Source: Chloroflexota bacterium (GTDB taxonomy: Bacteria > Chloroflexota > Limnocylindria > Limnocylindrales > CSP1-4). Taken from it: a DNA stretch of 7,351 bases. This document shows positions 1 through 5,747 of this stretch, piece after piece; within the stretch, counting starts at the first letter, position 1; each line of letters opens with the position of its first letter. Where the stretch lies: contig JACQEF010000234.1 of assembly GCA_016200745.1 (NCBI GenBank), positions 1 to 7,351 on the forward strand. The letters run 5' to 3'. The translations under genes were made by a program, and so were the position numbers. The notes beneath the pieces were generated by a model, which had not been told where the DNA came from, did not search any database, and worked only from the letters and a program-made list of their open reading frames with translations.

Positions 1-122
1 GCGCACGGCTGCGGTGTCCAGGAGCGTGGCCCCGCCCCGAGTGTGGTCGTCGAAAGGGCGCCCAGGGCAAGCACACCGATCAGCCCTGGCCCGAGCCAAC
101 GGATCCATCGTGACTCCAACAC
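1..122 (-). CDS. N-terminal part of a leftward secreted or membrane-anchored protein, cut by the window edge
   Basis: Seen: on the minus strand a GTG at 122-120 is preceded by GGAGGAG (plus-strand 130-136) with 7 nt spacing, an excellent ribosome binding site. The frame stays open for 40 codons to the left edge. The start reads MLESRWIRWLGPGLIGVL, followed by ALGALSTTTLGAG and PRSWTPQPC. This has the layout of a signal peptide or N-terminal membrane anchor: two arginines (residues 5 and 8), a hydrophobic stretch at about 10-30, then a polar, Pro/Trp-containing segment. The gene is divergent from the B12 importer operon. Inference: an exported or membrane-anchored protein; its function cannot be told from 40 residues. 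It is not a typical lipoprotein signal, because no L-x-A-C lipobox precedes the Cys at about residue 40. An open frame this short could be chance in GC-rich DNA, but the SD, start codon and signal-like sequence together make a real gene likely. Confidence 0.66.
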   Translation of the reverse strand, partial: MLESRWIRWLGPGLIGVLALGALSTTTLGAGPRSWTPQPC

Positions 123-193
123 GATCGAACTCCTCCGGCGGGACGTGGTGGCGGGAGGAGGGCGAGGCGGGGATGGTCGCAGACGTCACGTAT

Positions 194-211
194 CGGCCAC
201 TTACTTGGCCG
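194..211. repeat. Inverted repeat CGGCCA-n6-TGGCCG, possible operator
   Basis: CGGCCA (194-199) and TGGCCG (206-211) form a perfect 6-bp inverted repeat around a 6-nt AT-richer centre (CTTACT). It lies between the two divergent genes, about 25 nt upstream of the candidate -10 element of the riboswitch transcript. A dyad here could bind a dimeric repressor, but GC-rich dyads of this size occur by chance. The rest of 137-232 shows nothing else that I recognise. Confidence 0.25.
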
Positions 212-232
212 TGTCCGACCCGGGCCGCGTCG

Positions 233-241
233 TGCTAGGCT
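233..241 (+). promoter_or_regulatory. Candidate extended -10 element (TGCTAGGCT) for the B12 importer transcript
   Basis: TG-n-TAGGCT resembles an extended -10 hexamer (TGnTATAAT) with the TA and final T conserved. It sits just upstream of the first conserved riboswitch bases, so transcription from about 247-249 would produce an RNA that begins at the aptamer. No convincing -35 hexamer is visible at 16-18 nt. The placement is the main support. Confidence 0.35.
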
Positions 242-245
242 CACC

Positions 246-356
246 CGGACAACCTGTGTCACGCCGCGTGGTCGCGAAGCCGGTGGAATTCCGGCACAGT
301 CCCGCTACGGTGAACGCTCCCCCGGGAGCGGAAGTCCGGTCGCCGACCTCACGGTG
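246..356 (+). promoter_or_regulatory. Cobalamin (adenosylcobalamin-type) riboswitch aptamer
   Basis: Seen: GAAGCCGGTGGAATTCCGGC at 276-295 is the conserved core hairpin (GCCGG 279-283, loop TGGAATT, CCGGC 291-295). It is followed by ACAGTCCCGCTACGGTGA (296-313), which carries the B12-box region; GCTACGGT at 304-311 corresponds to the family's usual GCCACTGT. Next comes a 6-bp variable hairpin (CGCTCC 315-320, GGAGCG 325-330), then AAGTCCGGTCGCCGACC (332-348), matching the usual AGTC-n-CC-type 3' segment. This order of elements is characteristic of the Rfam Cobalamin family. Known: binding of a corrinoid lowers expression of B12 uptake or synthesis genes. The B12 box deviates from consensus at two positions (T for C and G for T). 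The outer ends are estimates, since the closing stem is less clear. It lies 5' of a BtuFCD-type operon, exactly where such an element is expected. Confidence 0.9.
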
Positions 357-412
357 CATGCTCGAACCTTCGAGAGAAAGGTAGGCAGGACCGTGCGACC
401 CACCGGCTGAAG

Positions 413-479
413 CCCCTCGTTCGACCCGTTCGAATCGAGGGGTTCGCGATTCGCGGGCCCCTCCGATCCCTCCCGGAGG
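413..479 (+). promoter_or_regulatory. Riboswitch expression platform: three overlapping hairpins controlling the SD
   Basis: Three stems share bases. Hairpin A: CCCCTCGTTCGA (413-424) pairs with TCGAA-T-CGAGGGG (430-442, one bulged T), loop CCCGT. Hairpin B: GAGGGGTTCGCG (437-448) pairs with CGCGGGCCCCTC (452-463), 12 pairs including two G-U, loop ATT. Hairpin C: CCTCCG (460-465) pairs with CGGAGG (474-479), loop 466-473, burying the SD GGAGG (475-479) of the gene that starts at 485. A and B exclude each other through 437-442; B and C exclude each other through 460-463. The logic inferred is: A formed allows C to form and translation is off; B formed releases the SD and translation is on. No T-run follows any stem, which argues for translational control and against an intrinsic terminator. 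Which state is bound to ligand is inferred from the usual repression by B12. Confidence 0.7.
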
Positions 480-484
480 TCCAC

Positions 485-1537
485 GTGTTCCGATCCACGC
501 AAGATCCGCACGTCGCCCTGCCATCGCGGCGGACGGCGAGCCTGCTCCTCGCCCTGCTGTTCCTGGTCGCCGCCTGCTCGGGCGGATCCGCCGTTCCGAC
601 GGTCCCGTCCGCGACCGAGACGGCCAGCCCCGTCGCGTCAATCGCCGCGACGCTGCCGAGCGCGACCCCGGCACCGGCCTTCCCCACCACCCTGACCGAC
701 GACGAGGGCACCGCGGTCACCCTCGACGCGGCACCCGACACGATCGTGTCGCTTGCGCCGGCCACCACCGAAACCCTGTTCGCGCTTGGCGTCGGCGACC
801 GGATCAAGGGCAAGGTCCAGGACGTCTTCCTCTACCCGCCGCAGGCCGGCGACGTGCCGGACCTGGCCACCTTCAACTCGGTCGACATCGCGAAGATCGT
901 CGCGCTGTCACCCGATGTCGTATTCGCCGGCGGGAACTCGTTTACCGACCCGGAGGCGATCACCAGGCTTCGGAGCCTCGGCGTCCCGGTCGTCGTCCTC
1001 TATGCGCCGACGATCGACGCCGTCTACAAGGACATCGAGCTCACCGGCCAGGCCGCCGGGCGGTCCGAGCAGGCGGCCGCGATGGTCGAGCAAATGCGCG
1101 CCGGGTTCGACGGCGTCAAGGCCGCGGTCGCCGGGCTGCCCGCGCCCCGGGTGTTCTACGAGCTCGACGCGACGGGGGCCATCTACGGGCCTGCCGACAA
1201 CTCGTTCCTCGCGCAGATGATCGAATGGGCCGGCGCGATCCCGGTGACGACGGGTTCGACCGAGAAGTTCGACATCCCGGTCGAGCGGCTGATCCAGGAG
1301 GACCCCGAGGTCATCCTGCTGGCCGACGCTCCGTATGGCGTCACCGCCGAGCAGGTCGCCGCCCGTCCCGGCTGGAAGGTGATGACGGCCGTGAAGCGCG
1401 ACGCCATCCGGCCGATCGACGACCAGACGGTCTCGCGGCCGGGTCCGCGCCTCTTCCTGGGACTCGAGCTGCTCGCTCGGACGATCCATCCCGATGCCGC
1501 GATCCCGTCGGCCGAGCCGATCGCGCCGGCGCCCTGA
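485..1537 (+). CDS. btuF: Corrinoid ABC importer, substrate-binding lipoprotein (BtuF-like)
   Basis: This is the extracytoplasmic binding protein of a type II ABC importer; it captures the corrinoid and hands it to the permease encoded next. The start is GTG at 485, with GGAGG at 475-479 and 5 nt spacing. The 350-residue product begins with a basic n-region (R15 R16), a hydrophobic core (about 18-28) and a lipobox LVAAC with C31 as the lipidated Cys. A Ser/Thr/Pro/Ala-rich linker (about 32-70) follows. The Peripla_BP_2 domain (about 85-338) opens with DTIVSLAPATTETLFALG. E96 in the first lobe and E247 (FLAQMIEWAGA) in the second are plausible salt-bridge glutamates for docking on permease arginines, as in BtuF/FhuD relatives. 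A cobalamin riboswitch precedes the gene and the permease ATG follows 2 nt after its stop. Without the riboswitch, a siderophore or haem binder would be equally likely from sequence alone. Confidence 0.9.
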   Translation: MFRSTQDPHVALPSRRTASLLLALLFLVAACSGGSAVPTVPSATETASPVASIAATLPSATPAPAFPTTLTDDEGTAVTLDAAPDTIVSLAPATTETLFALGVGDRIKGKVQDVFLYPPQAGDVPDLATFNSVDIAKIVALSPDVVFAGGNSFTDPEAITRLRSLGVPVVVLYAPTIDAVYKDIELTGQAAGRSEQAAAMVEQMRAGFDGVKAAVAGLPAPRVFYELDATGAIYGPADNSFLAQMIEWAGAIPVTTGSTEKFDIPVERLIQEDPEVILLADAPYGVTAEQVAARPGWKVMTAVKRDAIRPIDDQTVSRPGPRLFLGLELLARTIHPDAAIPSAEPIAPAP

Positions 1538-1539
1538 CC

Positions 1540-2622
1540 ATGGCCACCGAGGGCGGCACGCTCGCATCCGCACGGCCGGCGGCCGGCTGGATCGGGCGTG
1601 CTCGCCATCGGCCCATCGCGCTGGCGGCGGTGGGTTTCGCCACCCTCGTCGTCGTGATCGGCCTGGGCGTGGCCATGGGCAGCGTCGCCATCGCGCCGAT
1701 CGACACGCTGGCCATCATCGCCCACCGGCTGTTCGGGCTCGACCTCGGGCGCAGCTGGTCGGTGTCGGCCGACACGATCGTGTGGGACCTGCGCGTCCCG
1801 CGGGTCCTGATGTCCCTGGTCGTCGGGACGGCGCTCGCGGTCGCCGGGGCCACCTTCCAGGGCCTCCTGCGTAACCCGCTCGCCGATCCCTACGTGCTGG
1901 GCACGGCCTCCGGCGCGGCGCTCGGGGCGGCCATCGCGGTGCTGCTCCCGATCCGGATTGTCATCCTCGGGTTCGGCCTGCTCCAGGGGCTGGCCTTCGT
2001 CGGCGCGCTCGCGTCGATCTACACGGTCTACCGGCTGTCGCGGATCGGCGGCCTGTCACCGCTCACCAGCCTGCTGCTGACCGGCTACGCCGTGGGCTCG
2101 CTCCTGGCCGCGGGGCTGGCGATGGCGATGTACATCTCGGGTGCCGCCCTGCGCCAGATCTTCTCGTACCTGCTGGGCGGGTTCGACGGCGCCTCCTGGT
2201 CCCAACTCGCCGCCACGCTCCCGCTGGTGGCCATCGGCTCCGCCCTGATCATCCTCCGCGCCCGGACGCTGAACGGGCTGCTGCTCGGCGAGGAGGCAGC
2301 GGCCCACCTCGGGATCGACGTCGTCCGCGAGCGGGCGGTCCTGCTCGCGCTGGCGTCGCTCATCACCGCGGCGGCCGTCGCGGTCAGCGGGTTGATCGGC
2401 TTCGTCGGGCTCGTGGTGCCGCACGTCGTCCGCCTGATCGTGGGGCCAAGCGCCCGCCTGGTCCTGCCGCTGTCGGCGCTCGGCGGGGCCGTCCTGCTGG
2501 CCTTCGCCGACGTCGTCGCCCGATCCGCCGGCGACATCCCCGTCGGCATCGTGACCGCGTTGGTCGGCGCGCCGTTCTTCATCCTCCTGCTGCGCCGGTC
2601 GCGGACCGGCTACGAGCTGTGA
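1540..2622 (+). CDS. btuC: Corrinoid ABC importer, permease (BtuC/FecCD family)
   Basis: This membrane subunit forms, as a homodimer, the translocation path of the importer. It has 360 residues, close to the family's usual 320-360, and about ten hydrophobic segments. FecCD hallmarks are visible: DLRVPRVLMSLVVGTALAVAG (RVPR at 85-88), then FQGLLRNPLADPYVLG (106-121). The cytoplasmic coupling-helix motif GEEAAAHLGI lies at 250-259, and SGLIGFVGLVVPHVVRLIVG follows in the C-terminal half. The ATG at 1540 is chosen because it lies 2 nt after the upstream stop and gives a normal cytoplasmic N-terminus with R20, R22 and R24 before the first helix. The frame is open further upstream, but that part only overlaps the binding-protein gene. 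No SD is evident, so translation is probably coupled to the preceding gene. It shares a transcript with the binding protein and ATPase and so falls under riboswitch control. Confidence 0.93.
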   Translation: MATEGGTLASARPAAGWIGRARHRPIALAAVGFATLVVVIGLGVAMGSVAIAPIDTLAIIAHRLFGLDLGRSWSVSADTIVWDLRVPRVLMSLVVGTALAVAGATFQGLLRNPLADPYVLGTASGAALGAAIAVLLPIRIVILGFGLLQGLAFVGALASIYTVYRLSRIGGLSPLTSLLLTGYAVGSLLAAGLAMAMYISGAALRQIFSYLLGGFDGASWSQLAATLPLVAIGSALIILRARTLNGLLLGEEAAAHLGIDVVRERAVLLALASLITAAAVAVSGLIGFVGLVVPHVVRLIVGPSARLVLPLSALGGAVLLAFADVVARSAGDIPVGIVTALVGAPFFILLLRRSRTGYEL

Positions 2623-3371
2623 TCGAGCTCGACGACGTCTCGATCTCCTACGGCGGACGGGTCGTCCTGTCGGGCATCGACCTGTCGGTCGCGGCTGGCG
2701 AGCGCGCAGCGCTGATCGGACCGAACGGCGCGGGCAAGTCGACGCTGCTCCGGGCCGTCACCGGGCTGGTCGTCCCGAGCCGCGGCCAAGTGCGTGTCGC
2801 CGGCGACCCTCTCCGCGGACTGGATCGCGCCGCGATCGCGCGCCGGATCGCGGTCGTGCCGCAGCAGGTGAGCGTGCCCTTCTCGACCACGGTCGAGCAG
2901 CTCGTCGGCCTCGGCCGCCTGCCACACGAGGACCCGCTCCGGGGCGCCCGGCCGGCGGATCGCGCGGCCGTGGCCTCGGCCATCGAGCGCGTCGGCATCG
3001 GGCACCTGCTCGGCCGGGACGTGCGCGAACTGTCGCTCGGCGAACGGCAGCTGGTGCTGGTCGCGCTGGCCGTGGCCCAGGCCGCGCCGGTCCTCATCCT
3101 CGACGAGCCGACCGTCCACCTGGACCTCCGCCACCAGGTCGCCACCATGCAGCTGCTCGTGGACCTCAACGTCCGCGATGGCGCCACGATCCTCGCCGTC
3201 CTCCACGATCTCAGCCTCGCCGCGGCGTTCTTCCCGCGCCTGGCCCTGCTCGACGGCGGCCGGCTGGTCGCCGACGGCACGCCGGCCGAGGTCCTGTCGG
3301 CGGAGCGGATCGGCGGTGTCTTCGGCGTCGAGCCGTCGATGGTCCGCGTTGTCGAGCCGGCGCTCAGCTGA
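2619..3371 (+). CDS. btuD: Corrinoid ABC importer, ATP-binding subunit (BtuD-like)
   Basis: This cytoplasmic ATPase powers corrinoid import by dimerising on the permease. The 250-residue product has every ABC motif in order: Walker A GPNGAGKST (34-42), Q-loop VPQQ (Q82), signature LSLGE (138-142), Walker B VLILDEP (158-164, catalytic E163), D-loop LD (168-169) and switch His H196 (LAVLHD). The signature has Leu where LSGGE has its third-position Gly; this variant occurs in functional ABC proteins and does not suggest inactivation. The GTG start overlaps the permease stop in a GTGA (2619-2622), so reinitiation after the permease is likely and no separate SD is visible. Sequence alone cannot tell BtuD from FecE/FhuC-type ATPases. 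The riboswitch upstream of the operon favours B12. Confidence 0.92.
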   Translation: MIELDDVSISYGGRVVLSGIDLSVAAGERAALIGPNGAGKSTLLRAVTGLVVPSRGQVRVAGDPLRGLDRAAIARRIAVVPQQVSVPFSTTVEQLVGLGRLPHEDPLRGARPADRAAVASAIERVGIGHLLGRDVRELSLGERQLVLVALAVAQAAPVLILDEPTVHLDLRHQVATMQLLVDLNVRDGATILAVLHDLSLAAAFFPRLALLDGGRLVADGTPAEVLSAERIGGVFGVEPSMVRVVEPALS

Positions 3372-3413
3372 CCCTGGCGCCGGCCGGCTGTCCCGTCGTC
3401 CGGGGGAGGTCGC

Positions 3414-3434
3414 ATGCTACGATCCCGAGCGTGA
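3414..3434 (+). other. Possible six-codon leader ORF (MLRSRA) overlapping the lipoprotein start
   Basis: ATG at 3414 has a purine-rich SD, GGGGGAGG (3402-3409), 4 nt upstream. It reads Met-Leu-Arg-Ser-Arg-Ala and stops at TGA 3432-3434. That stop overlaps the GTG start of the next gene as GTGA (3431-3434). The lipoprotein GTG itself has no SD at normal distance (the same purine run is 21 nt away), so the mini-ORF could feed ribosomes to it by reinitiation. The competing reading is a leaderless promoter at 3418-3423. Both readings use the same bases and only one needs to be right. Confidence 0.35.
3418..3423 (+). promoter_or_regulatory. Candidate -10 element TACGAT, leaderless start of the lipoprotein gene
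   Basis: TACGAT matches the TAnnnT form of a -10 hexamer and lies 7 nt before the GTG at 3431. Transcription would then begin at or next to the start codon, giving a leaderless mRNA, which is common in several high-GC phyla. A similar but weaker arrangement (CATCAT 4207-4212, then 6 nt to ATG 4219) precedes the aminotransferase gene, which also lacks an SD. No -35 element is recognisable. Confidence 0.35.
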
Positions 3435-4150
3435 CGCGCCGATCATCGAGCGCTCGACGCCGGATCCCGCCTGGTCCGCACCGGTGGCTGCCGGTCGTGG
3501 TGATCGGATCTGCGCTCCTCGTGGCCGCCTGCGGCAACGGCACGGCGACCGGTTCGCCCGACCGGACGCCGGCATCGCCCGGGGCGCCGGGCGAATCGAG
3601 CCACCCGCCCCCGGCATCGTCCGAACCGACGGCGGAGCCGTCGACCGGGGCGCCCGGAGCGGGCGGTTCGGCGGCGCCGTCGACGGGTCCGGGAGAATCG
3701 GCCGCCGCGAGCCCCGGTGCCGGTGGTGCCGGTGCGGCAGCCTGCACCGGCAGCGACGAGAATCGCAGCTTCTTCGCCTCGATGGCGGCTGCGGTCGACT
3801 GGCCGGTCTACTGCCCGGTCCTGCCGGCTGGCTGGTTCGTCGAGAGCGGCCAGTACCGGCTCGCCGACGGTGGCCGGCTGGAGATCGTGTATCGCGGTCC
3901 GCAGCGGACCAGGATCCAGCTCGACGAGGGAGCGTTCTGCACGATCCAGGGCGGCTGTGTCCCGCCGGGGCAGGACGTTGCGACGACGGCATTCGACGGC
4001 CAGGACGGGCAGCTCGTCGCGCTCGATGACGGCAGCTGGGCGGTCGCCCTCGACCGCGAGGCATCGCTCAGCTGGCTGCTGATCGCGACCGGGCTGGACG
4101 AGGCGACGGCTCGCTCGATCGCGGCGGGCCTCGTGATGGTCGGCGGCTGA
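3431..4150 (+). CDS. Small lipoprotein of unknown function with a low-complexity linker and four-Cys domain
   Basis: I do not recognise a named family. Seen: 239 residues beginning with a strongly basic n-region (R3 R4, R9-R11), a hydrophobic core (about 19-33) and the lipobox LLVAAC with C34, so it is an exported lipoprotein. Residues 35-103 are a Gly/Pro/Ser/Ala/Glu-rich spacer that probably holds the domain off the membrane. The remaining ~135 residues form a compact domain with C105, C128 (VYCPVLPAGWF), C170 and C176 (FCTIQGGC), suggesting two disulfides, and with beta-rich stretches such as LEIVYRG. The LPAGW...YR pattern recalls small secreted domains of the DUF4367 type, but this is only a resemblance. 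The gene starts 59 nt after the ATPase stop and could be cotranscribed or have its own promoter. No link to B12 is visible in the protein. The GTG at 3431 gives the correct signal-peptide length. Confidence 0.82.
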   Translation: MTRRSSSARRRIPPGPHRWLPVVVIGSALLVAACGNGTATGSPDRTPASPGAPGESSHPPPASSEPTAEPSTGAPGAGGSAAPSTGPGESAAASPGAGGAGAAACTGSDENRSFFASMAAAVDWPVYCPVLPAGWFVESGQYRLADGGRLEIVYRGPQRTRIQLDEGAFCTIQGGCVPPGQDVATTAFDGQDGQLVALDDGSWAVALDREASLSWLLIATGLDEATARSIAAGLVMVGG

Positions 4151-4218
4151 GCGTTCCGGCCGGCGCCGCACCGGCCCGCCGGGCGACCGGCGCGCCAGCG
4201 GTGTCGCATCATGGCGCC

Positions 4219-5343
4219 ATGCGGATCGCCGAGTTCGACCTGGAGCGCTATTTCGCCCGCTGGGAGTTCGCCGTCCGGCACCTGCTCTGCGCCTCGGACG
4301 TGCAGGCCTACCCGATGTCGGAGCTGCTGGCCCTGGCGGATGACGAGGTGCGCGGCCTGTGGGACACGCTCCAGCTCGGCTACACCGAGTCGACCGGGCA
4401 CCCGCTGCTTCGCCGCGAGATCGCCTCGCTCTACGCGGACGTCGAACCCGACGAGGTGCTGACGTTCGCCGGCGCCGAGGAGGCGGTCTTCTGTCTGCTC
4501 AACGTGGCGCTGGAGCCCGGCGACCACGCGATCGTCACCTGGCCCGGCTACCAGAGCCTGTATGAGGTGGCCCGCGCAGCCGGTGCCGACGTGACGCTCC
4601 ACGAACTCCACGAGTCGGATGGGTGGCGGCTGGATCTCGACCGGCTCCGCCGGCAGCTGACCCCGGCGACCCGGCTGATCGTCGTCAACCTGCCGCACAA
4701 CCCAACCGGGATGCTGCCCGACCGGGCAACGTTCGACGCGCTCGTCGCCGTCGCCGAGGAGGCTGGCGCCCGCCTCCTCGTCGACGAGGTCTACCGCGGT
4801 CTCGAGTTCGACGAGGCCGACCGACTGCCCACGGGTGCCGAGGCGATGCCGTCCGGCGTCTCGCTCGGGGTCATGTCGAAGGCGTACGCGCTGGCCGGAC
4901 TCCGGATCGGCTGGCTGGCGACCCACGACCGCGAGCTGCTGGCCCGGGTCGCCGGGTTCAAGGACTACACGACCATCTGTTCCTCGGCGCCGTCCGAGAT
5001 CCTGGCGATCATCGCCCTGCGCGCCCGCGACCGGGTGCTGGCGCGATCGCGCGACATCGTGGCAACGAACCTTGACCGGCTGGACGGGTTCTTCGAGGAC
5101 TGGGCGGACCGCTTCGAATGGGTCCGGCCGCGTGCCGGCTCGATCGGCTTCCCGCGCCTGACCGTCCCGGGCGTCAGGATCGACGAGTGGGCCGCCGGGC
5201 TCGTCGAAGCCGAGGGTGTCCTGCTGCTGCCGGCCTCGCAGTTCGGCCACCCGGGCAACCACTTCCGCCTTGGATTCGGCCGGACCGACCTGCCCGAGGC
5301 GCTTGCCAGGCTCGAGAGGTACGCGGCTCGAACCCTGCGTTGA
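4219..5343 (+). CDS. PLP-dependent fold-type I aminotransferase (class I/II), substrate unknown
   Basis: A cytoplasmic enzyme, 374 residues from the ATG at 4219. The in-frame GTG at 4201 would add MSHHGA but has no SD. The aminotransferase class I/II core is intact: phosphate-site segment FAGAEEAVF (83-91), aromatic Y111 (WPGYQSLY), N161 in NLPHNPTG (PLP O3' contact), D189 (VDEVY, pairs with the pyridine N), Y192, Schiff-base lysine K221 in SKAYALAGLRIGW, R229 and the carboxylate-binding R350 (HFRLGFG). Known: such enzymes transfer amino groups between amino acids and 2-oxo acids; related folds include amino-acid lyases, capreomycidine synthase-like enzymes and the cobalamin-pathway threonine-phosphate decarboxylase CobD. 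The B12 importer upstream raises CobD as a possibility, but a 68-nt gap and the unlinked lipoprotein gene between them weaken that. No SD is seen at 4219, so the start may be leaderless. The family call is firm, the substrate open. Confidence 0.93.
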   Translation: MRIAEFDLERYFARWEFAVRHLLCASDVQAYPMSELLALADDEVRGLWDTLQLGYTESTGHPLLRREIASLYADVEPDEVLTFAGAEEAVFCLLNVALEPGDHAIVTWPGYQSLYEVARAAGADVTLHELHESDGWRLDLDRLRRQLTPATRLIVVNLPHNPTGMLPDRATFDALVAVAEEAGARLLVDEVYRGLEFDEADRLPTGAEAMPSGVSLGVMSKAYALAGLRIGWLATHDRELLARVAGFKDYTTICSSAPSEILAIIALRARDRVLARSRDIVATNLDRLDGFFEDWADRFEWVRPRAGSIGFPRLTVPGVRIDEWAAGLVEAEGVLLLPASQFGHPGNHFRLGFGRTDLPEALARLERYAARTLR

Positions 5344-5358
5344 CCGCGCCGCGGCCGA

Positions 5359-5676
5359 TCAGCCGGCTCGCGCCACGGCCCAGCCGATCGCGGCGCCGAC
5401 GCCCGCAAACGCCAGCGCGAGGAGCGACCCGGTCGCACCGCCGCCGGCGATCTCGATGACCGGTGTGGGCAGGCCCACGAGCAACGCCCACAGCCACGGC
5501 CGTCTTCGTCCGAGGTAGGCGGCGCCGCCGCCGGCCAACAGGAGGGCGCCGGCGGTGACGCCGGTCGAATCCCAGCCCGGGCTGCTGTCGGCCAGCGCGA
5601 TCAGCAGACCGGCCAGGAGCGCCAGGCCGGCGATGACCGGCACACGGCCCGTCCCGGCGCGAATCCCGGCGAGCAT
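5359..5676 (-). CDS. Small four-helix membrane protein of unknown function
   Basis: I do not recognise a family. The start is ATG at 5676 (minus strand), preceded by GGAGGTGG (plus 5684-5691) with 7 nt spacing, a very strong SD. The frame is open further upstream to 5985, but that part runs antisense through the dps gene and is not coding. The 105-residue product is almost wholly hydrophobic, with four likely helices at about 12-29, 38-55, 61-77 and 83-102. The only clear polar points are R6/R11, D30-D36 between helices 1 and 2, the basic loop GRRRP (56-60) and E75 inside helix 3. By the positive-inside rule the R57-R59 loop should be cytoplasmic. It ends 15 nt from the convergent aminotransferase gene and is divergent from dps, sharing a 118-nt control region. 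A structural or regulatory inner-membrane protein is possible, but nothing in the sequence points to a reaction. Confidence 0.78.
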   Translation of the reverse strand: MLAGIRAGTGRVPVIAGLALLAGLLIALADSSPGWDSTGVTAGALLLAGGGAAYLGRRRPWLWALLVGLPTPVIEIAGGGATGSLLALAFAGVGAAIGWAVARAG

Positions 5677-5747
5677 GACCCATCCACCTCCGTAACTCCG
5701 TTGCGATGTGCCTCGGACGATCGCTGTCGCATCGGATGTTGCGCCGA

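Noticed and set aside
413..442. Intrinsic terminator in the riboswitch leader
   Set aside because: The stem is strong but is followed by TTCGCGATT and not by a T-run. The SD-sequestering arrangement explains it better.
123..484. Rightward or leftward coding frames such as 201-674 (minus) or 43-384 (plus)
   Set aside because: They overlap the riboswitch and have Arg/Ser/Pro-rich translations with no family features.
1225..1539. Upstream extension of the permease frame to a start at 1225
   Set aside because: The extra 105 codons overlap the end of the binding-protein gene and encode Arg/Asp/Gly-rich sequence unlike any FecCD permease. ATG 1540 gives the normal family length.
4201..4218. GTG at 4201 as aminotransferase start
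   Set aside because: It would add six residues (MSHHGA) without an SD and would overlap the CATCAT -10 candidate. ATG 4219 fits the family N-terminus better, although this is not certain.
4151..4218. Terminator hairpin between the lipoprotein and aminotransferase genes
   Set aside because: The region has several GGCGCC/CCGGCG repeats able to pair in many ways, but no single dominant stem and no T-tract.
3808..5262. 484-codon open frame on the minus strand
   Set aside because: It lies antisense to the lipoprotein and the aminotransferase, whose motifs and PLP residues are unmistakable. Its translation is Arg/Asp/Gly/Val-rich without domain motifs, typical of GC-rich antisense frames.
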